Of a DNA stretch of 17,023 nt, positions 1 through 6,959 are shown one piece after another. The position numbers and the translations under genes were made by a program. Numbering within the stretch: position 1 is the first letter of the stretch; every line of letters starts with the position of its first letter. The notes beneath the pieces were generated by a model, which made no database searches, was not told the DNA's origin, and saw only the letters and a list, made by a program, of their open reading frames with translations. The stretch is from contig NZ_CALCYR010000006.1 of the NCBI RefSeq assembly GCF_937906425.1, positions 1 to 17,023 on the forward strand. The letters run 5' to 3'. The stretch comes from an uncultured Methanobrevibacter sp. (GTDB taxonomy: Archaea > Methanobacteriota > Methanobacteria > Methanobacteriales > Methanobacteriaceae).

Positions 1-108
1 TTTAGTTTAAATTTAGTTTAAATTTAGTTTAAATTTAGTTTAAATTTAGTTTAAATTTAGTTTAAAATTAGTTTAAAATTAGTTAAAAATAGTTAAAAGT
101 AGTTAAAA
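1..108. repeat. 11-bp A/T tandem repeat that decays rightward
   Basis: The 11-mer TTTAGTTTAAA is repeated six times without error at 1-66. It then degrades stepwise into ATTAGTTTAAA, ATTAGTTAAAA and shorter (A)GTTAAAA units, ending as GTAAAAAAA runs near 135. The array is cut by the left window edge, so its full length is unknown. A period of 11 bp with phased A/T tracts is the kind expected to bend DNA. Read on the minus strand, the right part is a series of T runs downstream of the gene ending at 162. Confidence 0.9.
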
Positions 109-137
109 AAGTAAAAAAAAGTAAAAAAAGTAAAAAG
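100..137 (-). terminator. Oligo-T terminator of the 162-698 gene
   Basis: On the minus strand, just beyond the stop codon at 162, the sequence is a succession of T5-T8 runs separated by AC. Archaeal intrinsic terminators are typically runs of T without an obligatory hairpin, so this is a reasonable terminator. The position is seen; the function is inferred. Confidence 0.45.
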
Positions 138-142
138 AATTA

Positions 143-157
143 GAATTCATAGAATTC
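143..157. promoter_or_regulatory. Perfect palindrome GAATTC-ATA-GAATTC
   Basis: A 15-bp perfect inverted repeat with 6-bp arms and a 3-bp centre. It matches the AATTC-NNN-GAATT pattern found three times in front of nadC at the other end of the window. Here it lies between the stop codon at 162 and the T-rich terminator, which is not an operator position for the gene at 162-698. It could serve a gene to the left, or be chance. Confidence 0.3.
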
Positions 158-161
158 CATT

Positions 162-698
162 TTATTCTTTTTTGTCTTTTTTCTTTCTTTGTGGAATAAA
201 AAGGTTTTTAATATTAGTTTTTACACTTCCAGTGTCTTCAAATTTCTTTGTTTTTTGAACAGGCACATTTTTAGTTCCTTTAATTCCATGTTCTTCATTG
301 TATTTTTGTTTAGCTCTTTCTCTGTCTCTGTAAAGGTAAGCACCAAAGTATCCCATCAATGCACCAAGGCCAAGAATTCCAATACTGACAATTAGGTCTG
401 AAGATTCTGTTGCAAAGTAATTTCCTAAATATCCCATAAATGTTAAGTATAATAATGGTGTGGCACCAACAACACCTAAAAGAATAGATTTTAATTCTGT
501 TTTTGCATTATAACCTATATAAAGCGGACCAATAGCTGCAAAGACCATAAGGATATCCAAATTATATTGATATGCTACAAGTGGGAAAAATGCAAATGCC
601 GCTGCACCAAAGATCAATGATTTAAAGTCAATTTCTGGTAAGTTGCTGTTTTTGTTTTTCCTTTCCTTAGGCTTTTTAGCTTTTTCTGCATCTACCAT
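162..698 (-). CDS. Hypothetical four-span membrane protein with charged tails
   Basis: A 178-residue protein that I cannot assign to a named family. The N-terminal about 20 residues are very Lys-rich and look cytoplasmic. They are followed by hydrophobic stretches at about 26-42, 48-64, 68-90 and 100-123, giving about four membrane spans. The C-terminal about 55 residues are again strongly basic and end in a KKKDKK-type tail. No catalytic motif is visible. The ATG at 698 is well supported by a perfect AGGTGATT ribosome binding site ending just upstream. It is on the same strand as the 1078-1452 gene but 379 bp away, so it is probably transcribed alone. A small integral membrane protein of Methanobacteriales is the safest description. 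Confidence 0.85.
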   Translation of the reverse strand: MVDAEKAKKPKERKNKNSNLPEIDFKSLIFGAAAFAFFPLVAYQYNLDILMVFAAIGPLYIGYNAKTELKSILLGVVGATPLLYLTFMGYLGNYFATESSDLIVSIGILGLGALMGYFGAYLYRDRERAKQKYNEEHGIKGTKNVPVQKTKKFEDTGSVKTNIKNLFIPQRKKKDKKE

Positions 699-906
699 TT
701 AATCACCTAAATTCCTAAAAATTTTTAAAAAGTAAATTTTAATTAAAATTAATATTTTTTAATCTTATCTTATAGAATTTTTATTTTTCATATAATTTAA
801 AGTTTAATGTTTTATTTTAGCAATTAAAAGACTTTTTTTATTTGTTTTTCATTTAAAATTTAAGAAAATTTTTAATTTTTATTTAAAAAAGAGGCTTATA
901 TGTTTG

Positions 907-1029
907 AATAATTATTTTTTAAAAAAAGGATTTAAATGAAATAATTTTTTTAAAAGATAGTTTAAGTTAATAATTATTTTTTAAAAGGGTTTTTAAAGAA
1001 AAATATTTTTTTAAAAGATAGTTTAAGTT
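907..1029. repeat. Imperfect 61-62 bp tandem duplication
   Basis: Unit 907-968 is repeated at 969-1029. The start of each unit (AATAATTATTTTTTAAAA at 907 and 969) is identical over 18 bp. The second half is identical over 29 bp (945-973 and 1006-1034, running from T7A4 through GATAGTTTAAGTTAATAA). The middle differs, so the duplication is not very recent. Confidence 0.85.
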
Positions 1030-1034
1030 AATAA

Positions 1035-1075
1035 AATGAGTAAAAATTAAAAATAAAAAGAAAAGGTAAAAAAGT
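1035..1075 (-). terminator. T-rich terminator after the 1078-1452 gene
   Basis: Read on the minus strand immediately after the stop at 1078, the sequence is a string of T4-T6 runs interrupted by single C or A bases. This fits an archaeal oligo-T terminator. Confidence 0.4.
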
Positions 1076-1077
1076 AA

Positions 1078-1452
1078 TTAGTCTTTTTTACCAGCTATTG
1101 CTCCGCCTACAGCTCCTGTTATTCCCATAACAATCATGTATTTGATTATTTCATAAATTATTGCAAATAAGCTTGCAACTCCAGAAACTGTAAATCCTGT
1201 AAGGCCTCCAAGAGGACCCATTAATGCAGTTCCACCAATTGTGATTAAAATAATGAATAAAACTGCTGCAATTATTGTACCGAATGCTCCTGAAAGTGCT
1301 GCATTCCATGCACCTCCTAGAATTCCATCATGAGCAATATATCCTACAATGAATCCTACAATCAATAATCCATAAAATTCATATCTTCCAAAGAAGAGGT
1401 AAACGATTAATGTTAATAGAAATCCTAAAAATACAGTATTCATTTTAGCCAT
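1078..1452 (-). CDS. Small Gly-rich integral membrane protein (DUF5518-like)
   Basis: A 124-residue, almost wholly hydrophobic protein. Spans are visible at about 6-22, 26-40, 50-76 and 84-118, with Gly-rich packing (GGTALMGPLGGLTG near 73-86 and GAVGGAIAGKKD at the end). The Gly-rich four-span arrangement resembles the DUF5518 family of small membrane proteins common in methanogens. That assignment is from memory of the family and is uncertain. No functional residues can be named. The ATG at 1452 has AAGGTGA 4 nt upstream. A second ATG at codon 4 is possible but fits the ribosome binding site less well. It lies 334 bp downstream of the helicase gene on the same strand, probably as a separate unit. 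Confidence 0.85.
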   Translation of the reverse strand: MAKMNTVFLGFLLTLIVYLFFGRYEFYGLLIVGFIVGYIAHDGILGGAWNAALSGAFGTIIAAVLFIILITIGGTALMGPLGGLTGFTVSGVASLFAIIYEIIKYMIVMGITGAVGGAIAGKKD

Positions 1453-1786
1453 ATTTTCACCTTCTTATGATTATTTGATGTTTTTTTCTTAAAATCAATT
1501 AAATAGCAATTGTTTTTTTATTTTAAATACTTTAGTCTTCTTAATTTATTTAATTTATTTAATTTATTTAATTTATTTAATTTATTTAATTTATTTGATT
1601 TTTTTAATTTTTTTAATTTTTTTTAATTAATTTAATATTTAATTTATTAAATTTATTAATTAATTAAATTTTTTTTAAGTTTTTATTGAATATTTAATTA
1701 TTCACATTCATATTTAAAGCTTTCTAAAAAATGGATAAGTTTTTTATGAGTAATTTGATTTCAAATTCAAATCTTTTCCAATTTAT
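1453..1786. other. Gene-free A/T spacer, 334 bp
   Basis: This region lies between the 3' end of the helicase gene and the start of the small membrane-protein gene, both on the minus strand. It holds an AAGGTGA ribosome binding site at 1457-1463 and the 9-bp tandem array at 1543-1596 with degenerate T-rich copies to about 1640. I see no coding sequence and no obvious T-run terminator on the minus strand for the helicase. Confidence 0.7.
1543..1596. repeat. 9-bp tandem repeat AATTTATTT, six copies
   Basis: Six perfect head-to-tail copies of AATTTATTT, followed by degenerate copies (GATTTTTTT, AATTTTTTT, AATTTTTTTT) to about 1640. It sits roughly 90 bp or more upstream of the minus-strand start at 1452. 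Slippage-prone, and possibly variable between strains. Confidence 0.9.
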
Positions 1787-4387
1787 TTAATAATAATCAT
1801 TATTCATCTGTTCTTTAATCTTCTCAAGGATTGCCCTATGCATTCTTTTTGTAAATTCGTCCCTGTCATTCTGTTTTAAAACTTCAAGATAACCTTGGGA
1901 AACAAGATTAAATGCAAAAGGTGTTGGAATAACTGTATTTATTGTTTTAATTTCCATTTCACCGCTGCTTATCCATGATATGACTCTTTTTGCATTCTTT
2001 ATGTCCATATAATCTTCAGTAGCTTCCCTTCTTGATTCCTTAAGGATGGGAAAATTATTGTCCATTTCCTGAATGTATTTCAATAGAATCTTTCCCCTAA
2101 CCTGTTGGCTTCCGACAGACTTTTCATGCCCCTTATATCGTCTTAGGGTCATGAGGGATCTTCCCGCACAATGTCTGAATCTGCTTGCAAGCGTTTCTGT
2201 CTTGTCCAATGATTTGATAAGAATGTTTTCAAAGTTTTTAGGGGTCAGTTTCCTCAATGCTTCCAATGCGCCCATCTTGCCATCTGAACTTAGGTAAAAC
2301 CCATTGTCTGTAATTGAAATTGTTATGTTTCTCTTGTTCTGGTCTGAAGCAAGAAAAGCTATTGCCCTTGCAAGGGCATCATTGGTTTTCCTTCCAAAGA
2401 GGCTATGGAAAACAACGAATTTTCGTCCTCCAAATCCAGTATAATACTCTACAAGCAGTTTTTGCTTGTGTGGGATTTGTGCATATAGGAATTGTTCATT
2501 GAAGTATTCATAAATGGAATTTGCTGCAAATTCATCAACATAAAGGTAATCATATAAAAATTCCATTATCTCTTCCTTGCTTCTTCCATACTGGAATTTG
2601 CTGTCAAGGATGTATCTGAATCTCTGGATGTCAACTGCAAGGTCAAATGCAAGAGGCAACTGTTCTGAATACCAGGATGGGATTGAAGGAGGTCCTGATG
2701 AAGGTGAAACGTTTATTGTCATTCCCTTTCCATAATTGAACTTGTATGTTCTTCCTCCAAGAACAAAGCTGTCTCCCTTCTTCAGTTTTTCCATAAAGTC
2801 CTCTTCCACTCTTCCGATAATCTCTCCATCACATTTTACAGCTACTGATGAATGGTCTGGAATTGTTCCAATGTTTGTGGAATAGAGCATTCTGGCCAAT
2901 TTTCCCCTTTTTCCAAAGGTATTTTTATCATAATCAATCCATATTTTTGCATAAACGTATCTGTCTTCAAGTTCCACATATTCTCCTGCCAAATAGCTTA
3001 GGACATCCTCGTAATCATCTCTTGTAAGGTCCTTGTAGCAATAGCTTTTTCTGATGACGTCATATGCATAGTCAATGTCCCACGGGTTTTCAATTGCCAT
3101 TCCGTAAATGTGCTGTGACAGTACGTCAAGACAGTTTTCAGGTATTTTTATCTTATCTATTCTGCCTTCCTTTGCATTTTTCAGGAGAACTGAGCACTCA
3201 ACCAGTTCGTCCCTGTCAGTCACGATTATTCTTCCCTTGGATTTCTCATGCAGTCTGTGTCCGCTTCTTCCAATCCTTTGCAATGCTCTTGAAACTGATT
3301 TCGGTGAATTGATAAGGATTACAAGATCTATATAACCAATATCTATTCCAAGCTCAAGGGATGTTGAACATACAACTGCCTTCAGTTTCCCCTCTTTCAG
3401 CTTTGTTTCGGTTTCAAGTCTCATTTCCTTTGAGAGGGATGAATGGTGAGCCATAATGTTATTGCTGTTATAGTGTTCTCCATATAGTTTTTTAAGGTTA
3501 TACACAAATCTTTCGGTTGCATTACGTGTATTTGTAAAAATAAGGCTTGTTTTGTGCTCCATCAATAAATCGTCAATCAATGCATAGCTTGCAAGTCTTG
3601 TATCTTCACTGTCTGCTATTACAATGTCATCAACAGGGGATATGACTTCAATGTCCAGTTCCTTCAGGTAATTTATGTCAACAAGGATACAGTCCCTTTC
3701 CACCCCATATTCATAACCTGCCAAAAAGTTTGCCACCTTCTCCAATGGTGAAACGGTAGCTGATAGGCCTATTCTTGTGTATCTGCCAATCAAATGCTGT
3801 AATCTTTCAAGGGATAGGCTTAAGTGAACTCCTCTCTTGTTATCAGCCAAGGAATGGATTTCATCTACAATGACATATTTTACATGGGAAAGTTTTTCCC
3901 TAAATTTTGGCGCTACAAGAAGGATTGACAGTGTTTCAGGTGTTGTAATGAGTATGTGCGGAGGATACTTCAGCATTTTGTTTCTTTGGTATTGGCTGGT
4001 GTCTCCTGTTCGGACTGCCTTGCGTATGTTCAATGGTTTCTTTGCTATTTTCTCAATTTCCCTTAAAGGCTCTTCAAGATTTCTTTCAATATCATTGTCC
4101 AATGCCTTTAATGGGGAAATGTAAATGCAGTAAACCTTGTCTTCAAGTTTGTTTTCATCTGCAAGGGCAGTCAATTCATTGATAACTGATAAAAAAGCTG
4201 TAAGTGTTTTACCTGATCCTGTAGGTGATGAAACAAGTATGTTATTTCCCTTTTGTATTTCTGGAATGGCCTGCTTTTGGGCTGGTGTAAAGTCATCAAA
4301 GCTTTTATCAAACCATTCCTTAACATAGGGGTGAAGATTTTTGTAAATCTGCTTTTTGGTGTAGGTTTTTGTTTGTTTTTTTATCAT
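1787..4387 (-). CDS. lhr: Lhr-family ATP-dependent superfamily 2 helicase
   Basis: An 866-residue helicase of the archaeal Lhr type, an ATP-driven 3'-5' DNA translocase linked to DNA repair. The helicase motifs are in order: Q-like FTPAQKQAIP at 33-42, Walker A SPTGSGKT at 54-61, Ia SPLKALDND at 91-99, a TTPET motif at 148-152, and DEIH at 175-178. They continue with GLSATVSP at 207-214, motif IV region SLIFTNTR at 281-288, CSTSLELGIDIG near 340-351, and QRIGRSGHR at 370-378. Beyond about 400 come the winged-helix and Lhr-specific C-terminal regions. The length matches the archaeal Lhr core and is far shorter than the long bacterial Lhr. The start at 4387 has an AGGA element close upstream. 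In some organisms lhr has a metallophosphoesterase partner; none is next to it here. It is divergent from the HEAT-repeat gene. Confidence 0.95.
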   Translation of the reverse strand: MIKKQTKTYTKKQIYKNLHPYVKEWFDKSFDDFTPAQKQAIPEIQKGNNILVSSPTGSGKTLTAFLSVINELTALADENKLEDKVYCIYISPLKALDNDIERNLEEPLREIEKIAKKPLNIRKAVRTGDTSQYQRNKMLKYPPHILITTPETLSILLVAPKFREKLSHVKYVIVDEIHSLADNKRGVHLSLSLERLQHLIGRYTRIGLSATVSPLEKVANFLAGYEYGVERDCILVDINYLKELDIEVISPVDDIVIADSEDTRLASYALIDDLLMEHKTSLIFTNTRNATERFVYNLKKLYGEHYNSNNIMAHHSSLSKEMRLETETKLKEGKLKAVVCSTSLELGIDIGYIDLVILINSPKSVSRALQRIGRSGHRLHEKSKGRIIVTDRDELVECSVLLKNAKEGRIDKIKIPENCLDVLSQHIYGMAIENPWDIDYAYDVIRKSYCYKDLTRDDYEDVLSYLAGEYVELEDRYVYAKIWIDYDKNTFGKRGKLARMLYSTNIGTIPDHSSVAVKCDGEIIGRVEEDFMEKLKKGDSFVLGGRTYKFNYGKGMTINVSPSSGPPSIPSWYSEQLPLAFDLAVDIQRFRYILDSKFQYGRSKEEIMEFLYDYLYVDEFAANSIYEYFNEQFLYAQIPHKQKLLVEYYTGFGGRKFVVFHSLFGRKTNDALARAIAFLASDQNKRNITISITDNGFYLSSDGKMGALEALRKLTPKNFENILIKSLDKTETLASRFRHCAGRSLMTLRRYKGHEKSVGSQQVRGKILLKYIQEMDNNFPILKESRREATEDYMDIKNAKRVISWISSGEMEIKTINTVIPTPFAFNLVSQGYLEVLKQNDRDEFTKRMHRAILEKIKEQMNNDYY

Positions 4388-4826
4388 ATTATCCTGAGGG
4401 TTTGTTTTTTTAATTTCCTTTTTATTTGTTTACTCTTTAAATTTATGTGTTTTCTTAATATTATAGTTAATTTTTTTAATTTTATATTTTTAATTTTATA
4501 ATTCTTTATTTTCTAATTTTTTTTAATTTTAATTTTTAATTTTATAATTCTTTATTTTCTAATTTTTTTTAATTTATATTTTAATATTCATCTTTTCAGA
4601 AACCTGTTAGTTTTTATTTATTCAAATTAATTTAAATATTAGTTTTTACTTAAATATTAATTGTATTTTAAAAAATTTAACTATATTTTTTAATATTCGT
4701 TTAATTTAAAATTAATTATTAAATTTAAAATGTTTTTTTTTAATAATTCAATTAATCAAAAATTAATTATTAAATTTTAATAAATTTAACAATTTGATAA
4801 GATTATTAATGCAATGAGGATTTTTT
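4388..4826. other. Divergent promoter spacer, 439 bp, with A/T repeats
   Basis: Shared upstream region of the helicase (minus) and the HEAT-repeat gene (plus). It holds a perfect 43-bp direct repeat (4487-4529 and 4533-4575). A 19-bp direct repeat is also present, AAAATTAATTATTAAATTT at 4708-4726 and 4759-4777, within 120 bp of the plus-strand start. No convincing TATA box stands out from the A/T background, and no coding sequence was found. Confidence 0.7.
4487..4575. repeat. Perfect 43-bp direct repeat, 46-bp offset
   Basis: Positions 4487-4529 and 4533-4575 are identical, separated by 3 bp. The shared core includes TTTATAATTCTTTATTTTCT. Perfect identity over 43 bp suggests a recent duplication. 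Confidence 0.9.
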
Positions 4827-5681
4827 ATGGCTAGTGAAAAATTATCTATTGATGAAGCAATTGAAAATTTAAACTCTGAGGATGTTTCTTTAAGAAAAAA
4901 GGCTATTAAAAGTTTGGAAAGGGTAAATGATGAAAGGATTATTGAACCTTTGATTGAAGCTACAAAAGATGATAATCCTCAGGTTAGATTTGGTGCTGCA
5001 GAGATTTTAGGAGATATTGGAGATTCTGCAGTTGACAAATTGATTGAAGAATTTAATGTTGAATCAGGTACCAATAAACGTTTTTTAGCTGTTGCTCTTC
5101 AAAAAACCAATAGCGAAAAGGCTATTGAACCATTTGCAGATGCAGTAACAGATGATGACTTTGGAGTTAGAAAAGTTGCTGTAAGAGCTTTAGGTGAACT
5201 TAGGGCTACAGATAAAATAGATGCGATTTCAGGATGTATTGAAGATGAAGACGGTGGAGTCCGTACAGCTGCAATATTTGCTTTAGGTGATTTGGCAACA
5301 GAGGAATCAATTGCATTGATTAAGCAAGCAAGACGTAATGAAAAGGATAAGGACTTTAAGAAATACTGTAATAAGGCCATTAAAAAGGCTGAAAAGATCA
5401 TTAAATCCGGTGGAAAAATCAAGACTTCCAAGGGCCAACCTTTAAGCACAATTAAGGAAATGGAAAAGACCGATCCTGAAGCGGCGATTAAGGCTTATGA
5501 GGTTCATGTAAAAGACGGAAGTACAAAAGACACTCCTTATAAGCGTTTAGCTATTTTATATAGAAAAGAAAATGATTATGATAATGAAATCAGGATTTTA
5601 AAAACAGCTATTGAAGTTTTATCAAAAGGAAATCCTGGAAAAGAAGCTTGGTTTGAGAAAAGATTGGATAAAATGGTTTAA
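4827..5681 (+). CDS. HEAT-repeat (PBS-lyase type) protein with TPR-like tail
   Basis: A 284-residue soluble, highly charged protein. Helical repeats of about 31 residues are visible at roughly 6-34, 35-65, 66-95, 97-127, 128-158 and 159-190. They carry the recurring pattern of PLIEATKDDNPQVRFGAAEILGDIG-like segments typical of PBS-lyase HEAT repeats. A basic linker (about 185-205) leads to a C-terminal helical pair at about 215-265 (DPEAAIKAYEVHVKD and YDNEIRILKTAIEVL) that resembles a TPR. HEAT and TPR arrays are protein-binding scaffolds, and no enzymatic residue is evident. The partner is unknown. GAGGA precedes the ATG by 6 nt. The gene is divergent from lhr and convergent with the amidase gene. 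Confidence 0.85.
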   Translation: MASEKLSIDEAIENLNSEDVSLRKKAIKSLERVNDERIIEPLIEATKDDNPQVRFGAAEILGDIGDSAVDKLIEEFNVESGTNKRFLAVALQKTNSEKAIEPFADAVTDDDFGVRKVAVRALGELRATDKIDAISGCIEDEDGGVRTAAIFALGDLATEESIALIKQARRNEKDKDFKKYCNKAIKKAEKIIKSGGKIKTSKGQPLSTIKEMEKTDPEAAIKAYEVHVKDGSTKDTPYKRLAILYRKENDYDNEIRILKTAIEVLSKGNPGKEAWFEKRLDKMV

Positions 5682-5696
5682 TTTTGATCCAATCAT

Positions 5697-5820
5697 GATT
5701 TTAATCATTTAATCTCTTTTTATTTTATTCTTTTTATTTTATTCATTTTTATTTTATTCATTTTTATTTTATTCATTTTTATTTTATTCTTTTTTAATTA
5801 TTCTTTTTTTAGTTATTCAT
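5697..5820 (+). terminator. T-rich terminator after the HEAT-repeat gene
   Basis: Immediately downstream of the stop at 5681 the plus strand is nearly all T, in runs of 4-7 broken by A or C. This is a strong archaeal-type terminator for the plus-strand gene. It includes the 14-15 bp tandem repeat. Confidence 0.55.
5717..5789. repeat. 14-15 bp tandem repeat, five copies
   Basis: Units of TTTTTATTTTATTC (14 bp, two copies from 5717) are followed by ATTTTTATTTTATTC (15 bp, three copies to 5789). They lie in the spacer between convergent genes and overlap the terminator. Confidence 0.9.
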
Positions 5821-5836
5821 CAATTTACTTGTTTAA

Positions 5837-6676
5837 TTATTTTTGATTTATTTCATACAGGTCTGTTCTTCTATTTTTTAAAACAGGAATTTCCTCTCTT
5901 ACCCTTTCAATTTCATCAAGGTCTATTTCAACTATTTTTAATTCCTCATCATATCCCAATTCTTCAATAGGCTCTCCCCAGGGACTTACAACTATTGAAT
6001 GTCCATAAGAATTGTAGTTTGCACTTTTATCAAGTGCAGGTGCAACTCCTATAGCAAAAACCTGATTGTCAAGTGCTCTTGACTTAAACAAGGTCTTCCA
6101 GTGTGCAGGGCCTGTTGTCAAATTGAAGGCTCCTGGGAAAATCAATATTTTAGCACCATTTAAAGCCATGATTCTTGACAATTCTACAAATCTAACATCA
6201 TAGCAAATTCCAATTCCTATCTTTCCAAATTTTGTATCTATGACGGTAAAATTATTTCCAGGACTTAATGTGTCAGATTCCTTGAAATAAATCTTGTCTT
6301 TAACATCTATGTCAAATAAATGCATTTTTCTATGTTTTCCAAGGATTTCGCCCTTATCGTTAAAGAATACTGAACTGTTGTATAAGTATTCCTGATTGTC
6401 TATTATTTCCCTTTCTGGAATGGATCCTGCAACAATATGAATCTCTTCATCCTTAGCTATTTTTGATATTTCCTTTAATGTTTTGCTCTTTTCAAGTTCC
6501 TCCCCATACTCTATGAACTTTTCATTTTCATAAGGGCAGTTAAACATTTCAGGTAAAATGGCTAAGTCTGCTCCATTATCCTTTGAGGTTTTAATCATTG
6601 ATATTGCTTTTTTAATGTTTTCATCTTTATTGTCTATTACATTCATTTGACAAAGGGCTATTTTTATTTTATTCAT
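5837..6676 (-). CDS. Nitrilase-superfamily omega-amidase, NIT2 type
   Basis: A 279-residue carbon-nitrogen hydrolase. The catalytic triad is clear: Glu43 in ILPEMF, Lys117 in HRKMHL and Cys158 in GIGICYDVRF. The accessory Glu133 sits 16 residues after the Lys, as in mammalian NIT2. The segments FDIDVKDKIYFKESDTLSPG, PGAFNLTTGPAHW (181-193) and SRALDNQV are nearly those of NIT2. NIT2 hydrolyses alpha-ketoglutaramate and alpha-ketosuccinamate to the ketoacid plus ammonia. That substrate is therefore likely, though a related amidase activity cannot be excluded. It is a soluble cytoplasmic enzyme of full family length. GAGG lies 7 nt before the ATG at 6676. It is transcribed alone and has no transaminase neighbour. 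Confidence 0.92.
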   Translation of the reverse strand: MNKIKIALCQMNVIDNKDENIKKAISMIKTSKDNGADLAILPEMFNCPYENEKFIEYGEELEKSKTLKEISKIAKDEEIHIVAGSIPEREIIDNQEYLYNSSVFFNDKGEILGKHRKMHLFDIDVKDKIYFKESDTLSPGNNFTVIDTKFGKIGIGICYDVRFVELSRIMALNGAKILIFPGAFNLTTGPAHWKTLFKSRALDNQVFAIGVAPALDKSANYNSYGHSIVVSPWGEPIEELGYDEELKIVEIDLDEIERVREEIPVLKNRRTDLYEINQK

Positions 6677-6759
6677 GCTTTGGCCTCATATTTTCTTTAA
6701 GGAAATAATGCTTGTTAATTGTTTTAGATTTAAAATTTAGATTAATTTGGATTCTATTG

Positions 6760-6820
6760 GAGTGATTTAATTTGTAATTTGTGTTTTGTGTTTTAATTTG
6801 AGTGTTTTAATTTGTAATTT
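6760..6820. repeat. 21-bp direct repeat, 40-bp offset
   Basis: GAGTGATTTAATTTGTAATTT at 6760-6780 recurs at 6800-6820 with one change (GAGTGT). It lies in the upstream region of the amidase gene, about 85-145 bp before its start codon, so a regulatory role is possible but not shown. Confidence 0.8.
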
Positions 6821-6867
6821 ATAAATTAAAACTAGAATAAGAAATAGAATAATTAAAATTAAAATAA

Positions 6868-6920
6868 GAAAAAAGAAAAAGAAAAAAAGAAAGAAAAAAT
6901 AAAAAAAGAAAGAAAAAGGG
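6868..6920 (-). terminator. Polypyrimidine terminator after the zinc-ribbon gene
   Basis: On the minus strand, about 40 bp past the stop at 6960, there is a tract of C and T only except for one A. It has T5-T7 runs separated by single C bases. It fits an archaeal oligo-T terminator. On the plus strand it is a 53-bp A/G tract. Confidence 0.5.
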
Positions 6921-6959
6921 TTTAAATTAAAAAGTGGAAGTTAAAAATTGATTAATAGC

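Larger units (their letters stand above)
699..1077. other. Gene-free A/T-rich spacer, 379 bp
   Basis: This stretch is the upstream region of the minus-strand gene at 162-698 and the downstream region of the gene at 1078-1452. It holds an SD at 702-708 (AGGTGATT on the minus strand). A weak TATA-like element, TTATATG on the minus strand, lies near 789-797. It also contains a 61-bp tandem duplication (907-1029) and a T-rich minus-strand tract at about 1035-1075 that should end the upstream gene. No coding potential was found. Confidence 0.7.

Noticed and set aside
4253..4501. 82-residue plus-strand frame running past the helicase start
   Set aside because: Mostly antisense to the helicase, then Phe-rich A/T noise; no ribosome binding site.
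4388..4826. Replication origin suggested by A/T repeats
   Set aside because: No Orc1/Cdc6 gene or origin-recognition-box motif is near, and similar A/T repeats occur in most spacers here.
6868..6920. Polypurine tract as a triplex (H-DNA) element
   Set aside because: It is adequately explained as an oligo-T/polypyrimidine terminator of the minus-strand gene, and mirror symmetry is not clear.
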